Below the pieces are notes generated by a model, which did not search any database, had not been told where the DNA came from, and saw only the letters and a program-made list of their open reading frames with translations. Positions 41,691 through 48,257 of a stretch of DNA of 64,000 nt are shown piece by piece; positions within the stretch are counted from its first letter, which is position 1; every line of letters begins with the position of its first letter. Source of the stretch: Rarobacter faecitabidus (GTDB lineage Bacteria > Actinomycetota > Actinomycetes > Actinomycetales > Cellulomonadaceae); assembly GCF_006716265.1 (NCBI RefSeq), contig NZ_VFOS01000002.1:1-64000 (forward strand), read 5' to 3'. The position numbers were made by a program, and so were the translations under genes.

Positions 41691-42939
41691 CCCCTTCGTG
41701 TTGCCACAGCGAGGTGATCGGAAGGACATGGAGCCAGTCGTGCAACCGCCAAGATCGGTCTCCGGCGTATAGGCACACTCCGATGACCTCTCTGTCGTGG
41801 AAACGGTCACGAAAGCGCTCGACATTGCGCCATGCCTTCTCGTTGATGTCGGTAGCGGACTTGACCTCGATTGCCACCAGGCGCCCGTCGGCAAGTTCGA
41901 GGATAAGGTCGACTTCAAGCCCATCGGTGTCCCGGTAATGGTGGATTCGGTAGGAAGTGGCACTCCAGGCACGTTGCTTCGCAATCTCTAGGGCGACGAA
42001 CTGCTCAACCAGGGCGCCGTAGAACTCCCGGCCACCGATCGAAACCGAATGACGTGCGGTGAACCCAGTCAAGCTGGCCGCGAACCCGGTGTCGTTGAGG
42101 GAAGTCTTGGGGCGCTTCGCCGCACGCCCGCGCAGGCTCCGCCCCCATGATGGAACGTGGGTGATGAGGCGCATGATCGTGGCAGTTCGCAGATAGGCGG
42201 CAACCGTGTTCTCGGCGACGCTCAGTTCCCGCGCGAGGCGTGCTCGAACTACTTCGTGCTGGCCACTCGCCGCCAGAATCGACAACAGTGCACGGAGTTG
42301 GTCACTGTAGCCACCACCCGCGAGTTCACGCGCATCGTGATCGGCGAGCCGAGTTGCGTATGATTCGAACCAGGCGCGAGCCCGCGTTTCAGAGCGCCCT
42401 TGGACCTCGGGGTAACCGCCGCGTAGGACTACCTCGGGTACAAGGCGTTCAGAATCGGCAATCGCTGGTGTTTCGAGTAGCCAAGTGACGAAATCTTCAG
42501 GGTTTGTACGCCTGGCCAACTCTCCTTGGCTTAGCGGCCAAAGATCGAATGCCTCTGCTCGGCCAGCGAGCGAGTCGCCGATCCCCTTGACTTGCAGCAG
42601 GTCGGCAGAACCGGTCAACAGAAACCTACCGGGCCGCCGATCGCGGTCAACGGTAGCCTTGAGCGGCAAGATGATCCCCGGTGCCCGCTGCGCTTCATCG
42701 ACCACCAGCATCCGCTCATCAGCTTGCGTGACAAAGAATCCCGGGTCAGACAATGCGACCGCCTGAACCGCAGGGTCGTCGAGTGTGACCAGAACTGACT
42801 CGCGCTGGTCGGCCAGCCATCCCGCAAGCGTGCTCTTGCCTACCTGTCGGGCACCCTGTATGACTATCACCGGCGTATCCGCCAGCGCCTCGCTTAGCTG
42901 CGGCTCGAGGTGGCGGCTGAAGGGCTGCGGTGAATTCAC
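41680..42939 (-). CDS. AAA ATPase with DUF4143 domain (second copy in window)
   Basis: About 419 residues from a GTG at 42939; the frame is open to an ATG at 42993, but that would overlap the upstream repeats. The Walker A is IVIQGARQVGKSTLAGWL, and RMLVVDEAQRAPGIILPLK and RFLLTGSADLLQVKG follow, as expected for the family. The DUF4143 part contains FYGALVEQFVALEI and ends in the nuclease-like GLEVDLILELADGRLVAIEVKSA. It is only distantly similar to the protein at 18870. It sits between helicase-tail copies 1 and 2 and has destroyed the DUF5615 toxin, so it appears to be a relatively late arrival. Confidence 0.86.
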   Translation of the reverse strand: MNSPQPFSRHLEPQLSEALADTPVIVIQGARQVGKSTLAGWLADQRESVLVTLDDPAVQAVALSDPGFFVTQADERMLVVDEAQRAPGIILPLKATVDRDRRPGRFLLTGSADLLQVKGIGDSLAGRAEAFDLWPLSQGELARRTNPEDFVTWLLETPAIADSERLVPEVVLRGGYPEVQGRSETRARAWFESYATRLADHDARELAGGGYSDQLRALLSILAASGQHEVVRARLARELSVAENTVAAYLRTATIMRLITHVPSWGRSLRGRAAKRPKTSLNDTGFAASLTGFTARHSVSIGGREFYGALVEQFVALEIAKQRAWSATSYRIHHYRDTDGLEVDLILELADGRLVAIEVKSATDINEKAWRNVERFRDRFHDREVIGVCLYAGDRSWRLHDWLHVLPITSLWQHEGATP

Positions 42940-42960
42940 ATGCCGAGCATATCGACACAA

Positions 42961-43017
42961 TGCAGATTCACGCCACGCAATTTGCAGATTCACGCTATCG
43001 GTTTTGAAGTTTCACGA
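42961..43017 (-). repeat. Three iterated 13-bp repeats upstream of the DUF4143 gene
   Basis: TGCAGATTCACGC occurs at 42961-42973 and 42983-42995 (period 22). A weaker third copy, matching 10 of 13 bases, lies at 43005-43017 in the same phase. They end about 22 bp before the GTG start on the minus strand, which is the place for a promoter with operator sites. Confidence 0.75.
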
Positions 43018-43069
43018 TCGCCTCAGCGCCATCGCGCACCTCGAGCGGCGGTCGCTTCGCATGCGCAGC

Positions 43070-43110
43070 GAGGACGAGTTCTCCGTGGCTGTGGAGAAGA
43101 ACTCGTCCTC
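43070..43110. repeat. Inverted pair of the GGACGAGTTC motif
   Basis: GAGGACGAGTTCT (43070-43082) and AGAACTCGTCCTC (43098-43110) are perfect inverted copies 15 nt apart. Transcribed, they form a 13-bp stem. There is no T-run. The region 43018-43318 otherwise shows no convincing gene. Confidence 0.8.
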
Positions 43111-43318
43111 ACCGGCGAGGCGCAACCGGCGAGCCGTTGACGCCTTGCCCGCTTTTCCATGTATGGCCTGGCGCGTGAACAAGGGTCGTTGTCTTGCAAA
43201 TTGAAGGTTCTGGAAGACCTCAACTCGCAAAACAGTCACTGCAGCATTCCGAGCAGGCGATCGGCCGGTAGTTGCAGTACTGGTGATGAGTGGCGGGGCG
43301 GCTACCCCAAGGATCTCG

Positions 43319-43502
43319 CCGATGCGGGCGGAATGGTCGGACCGGGCGCTCGTCCTCAACACGGCGCACCCGCCGCGGCCGGCGCACCCACGGACGGGTG
43401 GCCAAGGACGAGGCCACCCGCGAGAAGGAAACCCTGCTCCGCCGCGAACTCTACGTCGCAATGACCCGCGCCCGCGACGGGCTGTGGGTCGGAGTCGTGT
43501 GA
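43319..43502 (+). pseudogene. Helicase 3'-end remnant, copy 2
   Basis: The last 33 codons of the helicase are repeated here in frame up to a stop at 43502. They differ from the intact gene at 5 of 99 bases, all in synonymous third positions. The upstream 85 bp carry frame disturbances relative to the intact gene, and no start or upstream helicase sequence is present. Confidence 0.85.
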
Positions 43503-43534
43503 GCGGCAATAGCACCGAGTGATAAAATCGTTTT

Positions 43535-44005
43535 ATGACCCTGCTTCTGGAGTATGAGGAAGCCACGCGCGACGCAGAACGGGCGCGACTGCGGCGCGTG
43601 CTCGCTGCGCGCGCGATGCTCCTTGAGGGACAGTCGCAGCGCGACCTCGCGAAACAACTAGGGGTGACGCAGCCCGCGGTGAGCTACCAGGTTGCTCGCG
43701 AGCGTACGGATGGCGCGCGACCGAGTGATCTCATCGCAGCAGGCGGCGCGGTCCTTCGCCAGGTAGCCGAGAGTCGCGGTTTCACAGACCTTGCAGTTTT
43801 TGGCTCGGCAGCGCGCGGCGATGATCAGGCGGATTCTGACGTGGACCTGCTTGTGCAGCCACCGGCGGGCGCTGATCTCTTTGCGATGATCCGGCTGGAG
43901 GAGGCTTTCGAAACCATCCTCGGTCGTGAGGTCGACCTAGTGAGTTACGGTGGGCTCGATTCGCGACTCGACCGCGACATCCTCCGTGAACTGGTGTTGC
44001 TGTGA
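43535..44005 (+). CDS. HTH-MNT nucleotidyltransferase antitoxin (MntA-type)
   Basis: A 156-residue protein. Residues about 15-55 form a helix-turn-helix (AMLLEGQSQRDLAKQLGVTQ, PAVSYQVARER). This is joined to a minimal nucleotidyltransferase domain with the signature AVFGSAARGDDQADSDVDLLV (Gly-Ser and the Asp-x-Asp pair) and a third Asp in REVDLVSYGG. In MntA/HepT pairs the MNT protein inactivates the HEPN RNase by AMP transfer. The fused HTH suggests it also represses its own operon. The stop overlaps the HEPN gene start. Confidence 0.88.
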   Translation: MTLLLEYEEATRDAERARLRRVLAARAMLLEGQSQRDLAKQLGVTQPAVSYQVARERTDGARPSDLIAAGGAVLRQVAESRGFTDLAVFGSAARGDDQADSDVDLLVQPPAGADLFAMIRLEEAFETILGREVDLVSYGGLDSRLDRDILRELVLL

Positions 44006-44391
44006 TGGAGACTCGGGTCGCGAAAGAACTGCTACACATCCAGCATTGGTTGGAAATCTCGGCATCGATCGTCGCCAAAGGCAAAGAGGCATACGAGGCC
44101 GACGAAGTCGCACAGGAAGCTGGCGACTCGTTGATGATCAAGATCGGTGAGGCCGCAAAGACGCTTGCCGCTCGAGGGCTGGAAGCACCAAATAGCGTGA
44201 ACTGGAGCGAAGCGGCGAAGAATAGGGAGAAGCTCGCCCACCACTACTCGATCACCGATCGTCAGGTGACCTGGCAGACGCTGTCAGTTTCACTTCCCCA
44301 GTGGGCGTCGGCGCTGAACCCACTGTTCGCGCAGGCTGCCGCCGCGCTTGATCTTGGCACTCCATCGGATGGCCATACGCGACCGACGTGA
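44005..44391 (+). CDS. HEPN (DUF86) RNase toxin, HepT-type
   Basis: A 128-residue helical protein of the DUF86 HEPN family. The active-site motif R-x4-H-x-Y appears as NREKLAHHYS, and SLMIKIGEAAKTLAA is the conserved dimer helix. It overlaps the MNT gene by the GTGATG junction (a GTG start at 44002 is the alternative), a classic toxin-antitoxin layout. The C-terminal 15 residues are probably unstructured. Its stop is 20 bp before helicase-tail copy 3. Confidence 0.88.
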   Translation: METRVAKELLHIQHWLEISASIVAKGKEAYEADEVAQEAGDSLMIKIGEAAKTLAARGLEAPNSVNWSEAAKNREKLAHHYSITDRQVTWQTLSVSLPQWASALNPLFAQAAAALDLGTPSDGHTRPT

Positions 44392-44410
44392 TGACAGGTG
44401 GGTGCTCGGC

Positions 44411-44596
44411 AATGTGCGGGCGGAATGGTTGGGACGGGGCGCTCGTCCTCAATCCGGCGTATCCGCCGCGGTCGACGAGCCCAAGGTCGAGACCGCGAAG
44501 GACGAGGCTACCCGCGAGAAGGAGACCCTGCTCAGGCGCGAACTCTACGTCGCGATCACCCGCGCCTGCGACGGCCTCTGGGTCGGAGTGGTGTGA
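44411..44596 (+). pseudogene. Helicase 3'-end remnant, copy 3
   Basis: The last 33 helicase codons recur with 90 of 99 bases matching. Two changes alter the protein (Met to Ile and Arg to Cys in motif VI, read as YVAITRACDGLW). The preceding 85 bp also align with copy 2 and keep the frame to about 44411. No helicase sequence lies further upstream; the HEPN gene does. Confidence 0.83.
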
Positions 44597-44718
44597 ACGG
44601 CGGATCTTCGCGCAACCTTCACGGAATCGAGTTGACTCCTGGTCGCCAATGTACGCACAGTGGATGCACAACGAGATGGCGGCGCCAAAATGCACAAGGC
44701 GCATATGACAGGGCGCAT

Positions 44719-45033
44719 ATGAAAGAGGACACCGTGACCACCCCCACATCACCGTCACCAGTGAGTGACCGCTCCGCGCGCCTCAACATGCGCATTACTC
44801 CGGAGGCTCTAGAGACGCTACGAGAGGCTGCCGCTGCCCAGTCGCAAGACGTAACCTCCTTTGTGCTCGGGGCGGCTTTGGATCGAGCGCGAAGCGTGCT
44901 CATGGAGGATCTGCTCCTTCGGCTGACCCCCGCGGAAGAGCAGCAGATCGATGCGGCACTAGACGCGCCTGCCCATGCGATTCCGGAACTTGCTGCCGCG
45001 ATCCGAAAGGCCAACGGCCAGCGAGTGCAGTGA
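44719..45033 (+). CDS. DUF1778-type ribbon-helix-helix antitoxin
   Basis: A protein of about 104 residues, or 99 if it starts at the GTG at 44734, which has the better AAAGAGG site. SARLNMRITPEALETLREAA begins the ribbon-helix-helix domain, and TSFVLGAALDRARSVLMEDL matches the DUF1778/TacA antitoxin family. The C-terminal extension normally wraps a GNAT acetyltransferase toxin, but no toxin gene follows; the next gene encodes a GIY-YIG protein. Two copies of GGCGCATATGA (44704-44714 and 44712-44722 region) overlap the upstream start and may be an operator. Confidence 0.7.
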   Translation: MKEDTVTTPTSPSPVSDRSARLNMRITPEALETLREAAAAQSQDVTSFVLGAALDRARSVLMEDLLLRLTPAEEQQIDAALDAPAHAIPELAAAIRKANGQRVQ

Positions 45034-45061
45034 GTCGAATGATGGCCGCTACCGTTAATGC

Positions 45062-45907
45062 ATGACTTCTGCCATCGACGGCGAATATGTGCTCACCTTC
45101 GGCGACATCCTCGGGGCAGTGGGGCTGCGACCGGAGGAGGTGCTGGTCGTCAGACACACCTACAGCGCAACGGGTCTGACGGGCCCGACGGATCTCACCC
45201 CAGAGCGGCTCTTGAGGTACACGCGCGAGCAGTCGCTTGTGAACAAGGTTCCTGCCACGCCGCCGCCATGGTGGTTCGTGTTCTTGGGCGAGGCCGGGCT
45301 TCGTTCGCGACTCATCGCCGTGTACCGGAATGCAGGTGAAGTTCTCGAAGAACGCACCGACCGGCTGCGGTACTTTGCGTTAACGGAGGCACACACCGCA
45401 AGGTCACTCAAGGATCGTCTGGTGATTCGGTGGTCGCCGGACCCGGTGAACTGGGCGAAGTTAGGGACCGCCGCAGCATCTTTCCCCGTGCTCGAGATCG
45501 CGGATAGGGAACGGGTACCCTTCCCTGGCTATGACAACGTGCTTATCACCTTCCCTGACTTAAAGCAGATCATCAACGACAGCCGATACGTTGACTGGCA
45601 GGTTGCGTTGAGTGCGGTGCAAGGCATCTACCTGATCTCCCACATGGGGACTGGGCAACTGTATGTCGGTAAGGCAGATGGCCAAGAGAGGATCTGGGCG
45701 CGGTGGGCCGCTTACGCGCGCACCGGTCACGGATACAACGCTGCTATGAGGGACGCCGCAGGCCTCGACCCAGCCCATCCTGAGCAGTACCAATTCAGTT
45801 TGCTGCGCGTATTCGGTCCACACGTGCCGCAAGCCGAGGTGGACATGGCGGAAGTGCACTTCAAGCGAGCGTTGCTGACCCGGCAGTTCGGACTGAATCG
45901 AAATTAG
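45062..45907 (+). CDS. GIY-YIG nuclease-domain protein
   Basis: A 281-residue protein. Residues about 180-230 contain the GIY-YIG core: QGIYLISHMGTGQLYVGKA, with the paired G-I-Y and L-Y-V-G elements, then RIWARWAAYARTGHGYNAAM carrying the conserved Arg and His positions. The N-terminal 170 residues have no family I can name (ERLLRYTREQSLV, PWWFVFLGEAGL). Such two-domain GIY-YIG proteins are found in accessory regions and may act as restriction-like nucleases. It ends the array of small modules that follow the helicase. Confidence 0.78.
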   Translation: MTSAIDGEYVLTFGDILGAVGLRPEEVLVVRHTYSATGLTGPTDLTPERLLRYTREQSLVNKVPATPPPWWFVFLGEAGLRSRLIAVYRNAGEVLEERTDRLRYFALTEAHTARSLKDRLVIRWSPDPVNWAKLGTAAASFPVLEIADRERVPFPGYDNVLITFPDLKQIINDSRYVDWQVALSAVQGIYLISHMGTGQLYVGKADGQERIWARWAAYARTGHGYNAAMRDAAGLDPAHPEQYQFSLLRVFGPHVPQAEVDMAEVHFKRALLTRQFGLNRN

Positions 45908-45933
45908 CGCGTACGACGGCGACCCTAGGTCGA

Positions 45934-46045
45934 TGCGCAGGTGGGGGATGCTTGAGTGCCAAGCCGAGGGCTCTCGTCCTCAAACCGGCGCACCCCGCCC
46001 TGAGACCACGCGTCCGGTCGCGGCACCCACGAAGCGGGCCTAGCC
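45934..46045 (+). repeat. Possible fourth, degenerate helicase-tail remnant
   Basis: CTCGTCCTCAA followed by CCGGCGCACC and, further on, GCGGCACCCACG line up with the upstream part of copies 2 and 3 (43340-43400 and 44440-44480). The conserved 99-bp end is absent. The match is short and could be chance in GC-rich DNA. Confidence 0.35.
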
Positions 46046-46118
46046 TGGATGACTCAACGGGCTCGCGCCTCACAAGGCGCCGCGTGCCCGCCGCACGTTT
46101 TGCAGGAGGGGCAACACC

Positions 46119-47798
46119 ATGCGAGAAACCAGTCCACCCGTACGAGTCCGTTCCAGGTCGCGCGCGCTGAGTATCGCCGCCGCGGCGTCGCTGCTTGTCG
46201 CGGGGGTCGCAGCGGCTCCGCCGGCGCAGGCCGCATCCGCCACGGTCACCGGCACGCTGACGGGCAAGGCGGCGAACGGCGACACCGCTCCCCTAGCCCA
46301 CGCGGCGATCGAACTGCGCGACGCGGCGACCAACCACACTGTCGGGACCGCGTGGACGGATGACAATGGCAAGTTCTCGATCCCCGCGAATGACGCAGGC
46401 GCGACCTGGGGCAGCCTCAACGACCGATTCTCGGTGCTCTACAACTACTGCCCGTACACCACTCCCTCGTGCAGTGACTACCCGGAAGAATGGCTCGGCG
46501 GCGCCCACTACATCGGCGACGCGGAAACGTTCACGCTGAGCGACGGCGCGAGCGTCCAGAAGGACCACAGCATCCGCATCGGCGCGACGGTGAAGGGATC
46601 GGTCACCCTCGCAGACGGGACCGCGGCCACAGGCGGATACGTGAGCGTGGATGTGGCTCGCCCAGGCGGCGGATCCGCCAACATCAATCCCTCGCCACCG
46701 ATTGCCCCGGACGGCACGTTCGAGATCCGCGGGGTGCCCTCGGGTGTCGGGGTTTCCTTGGACTTCTACCGGGAGTGGGATGACGAGGACGATCGATGCT
46801 ACGCGGCCCCGAAGAACGATCTTGGCGTGCTAACGCCCGGACAAACCGTGACCGGTTCAACTCTGGTTGAGCACTACAACCCCTCCATCATCGCCACCGT
46901 GGTGGATCCGGCAGGAAAGCCAGTCGACTTCCTGGGTGCTGTGCCCTACACGAACAGGGGCAGCGGCGAGTTCGAGCTACCGCAAATGGGCCCGTTCGGA
47001 ACCGACGATCAGGGTGAGTACAAGCAGTGCGTGACGACCGGCACTGAGATGAAGCTCAAGTTCTATGACGACCTCGGAGCGGCCTTTGGTGAGACCGTTG
47101 ACCGCACGGTCCCCATGGCGACCACGTGGGTTGGCATTGGCGGTGCCCGCGGCACGACGGAGGCGAACGCTCCCGTCATTCCTATCACCTCAACGGATGT
47201 CATTGACCTGGGAACCATCGAGGTCGCACCGGAGGGGCCAAGCGAGCCGCCCGTCGTCACCATCACGCCGGGCAAGGTGACTATCGCTGGCACGGCGCGA
47301 GTGGGCAGCACTCTGACCGCCAAGCCAGGGACGTGGAAGCCCTCGTCCACACAACTGACCTACCAGTGGAAGCGAGCGGGCAAGCCGATCGCGGGTGCCA
47401 CGAAGGCCACCTACCTGCTCAAGGCCGCCGATGCGAAGAAGACCATTTCGGTGACCGTCACTGGGCAGACGACGAACGCCGCTGCGGTATCACAGACGTC
47501 CGCCGGCGTGCAGGTGAAACTCGGCGTGCTCAAGGCGAAGAAGGTCACGGTGAAGGGCAAGGTTCGCGTCGGCAAGAAGCTGACGGCGAAAACCAAGTCA
47601 TGGACGAGCGGCACCCGCCTGACCTACCGCTGGGCCCACCTGGTCAAGGGAAAGTGGAAGGCCGTCAAGAGCGGCAAGAAGGCCACCTACAAGGTCAAGG
47701 CAAGCGACCGCGGCAAGAAACTGCGGGTGACCATGACGGGGAAGAAGGCTGGGTACCAGAGCGTGAAGAAGGTGCTAGTCACCAAGAAAGCCCGCTGA
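46119..47798 (+). CDS. Secreted protein with carboxypeptidase-like and Ig-like domains
   Basis: A 559-residue protein with a GGAGGGG site and a signal peptide (ALSIAAAASLLVAGVAAAPP, cleavage after AQA). The N-terminal 380 residues contain repeated beta-sandwich domains of the carboxypeptidase-regulatory/CNA-B type (LAHAAIELRDAATNHTVGTA, ADGTAATGGYVSVDVARPGG, VVDPAGKPVDFLGAV). The C-terminus has two basic Ig-like modules (RVGSTLTAKPGTWKP, YQWKRAGKPIAGATKATY, GKVRVGKKLTAKTKSW) of the same type as in the propeller and RCC1 proteins. Probably surface-attached; no sortase motif is visible. Confidence 0.75.
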   Translation: MRETSPPVRVRSRSRALSIAAAASLLVAGVAAAPPAQAASATVTGTLTGKAANGDTAPLAHAAIELRDAATNHTVGTAWTDDNGKFSIPANDAGATWGSLNDRFSVLYNYCPYTTPSCSDYPEEWLGGAHYIGDAETFTLSDGASVQKDHSIRIGATVKGSVTLADGTAATGGYVSVDVARPGGGSANINPSPPIAPDGTFEIRGVPSGVGVSLDFYREWDDEDDRCYAAPKNDLGVLTPGQTVTGSTLVEHYNPSIIATVVDPAGKPVDFLGAVPYTNRGSGEFELPQMGPFGTDDQGEYKQCVTTGTEMKLKFYDDLGAAFGETVDRTVPMATTWVGIGGARGTTEANAPVIPITSTDVIDLGTIEVAPEGPSEPPVVTITPGKVTIAGTARVGSTLTAKPGTWKPSSTQLTYQWKRAGKPIAGATKATYLLKAADAKKTISVTVTGQTTNAAAVSQTSAGVQVKLGVLKAKKVTVKGKVRVGKKLTAKTKSWTSGTRLTYRWAHLVKGKWKAVKSGKKATYKVKASDRGKKLRVTMTGKKAGYQSVKKVLVTKKAR

Positions 47799-47808
47799 GG
47801 GTGAGGGA

Positions 47809-47850
47809 CGGGTGGCCACTGGGAAGAATCCCGGTGGCCACCCGCCTTTT
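47809..47850 (+). terminator. Rho-independent terminator
   Basis: Perfect 11-base arms CGGGTGGCCAC (47809-47819) and GTGGCCACCCG (47834-47844), followed closely by TTTT, 11 bp after the stop of the preceding gene. Confidence 0.85.
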
Positions 47851-48257
47851 CATTTGGAGGGTTGGATAGTTTGGCTCCACGCGCCATCGTTGTGGTCGAG
47901 CGTGCATGGCTCGGTGCGACGCGGAACTTATCTGTAGGAGCAGCGGCGTCCCTGGCGCGGCTGTGTCGTCGGTGCGGTCGGCTATGCCATCGAGTCGCGT
48001 CGGCGATCGAATTATGCCTGCCGGGAGCCACCGGGCGGCCGATGCCCCGCCCCGCAAGCGGTCCCGATTCGGTCGAAACCCGCACGAAACACTTCAGCAA
48101 CGGCTACGTGAATATGTGCCGATAGTGTTCAAAACAATCCAGCCGAATCGTTTAGATCTGCCTGGATGAGGGCGAGTCTCCCGAGCATCCGAATCCTTGA
48201 TAGACCGGGGCACTATCAGGCTCGCGTAAACATCCCATGACCCACTGAGGAGATCGA
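47851..48257. other. Intergenic region with no recognised gene
   Basis: About 400 bp before the beta-lactamase-fold gene. The last 140 bp are more AT-rich and should hold its promoter. I saw no coding frame with a credible start. Confidence 0.4.
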
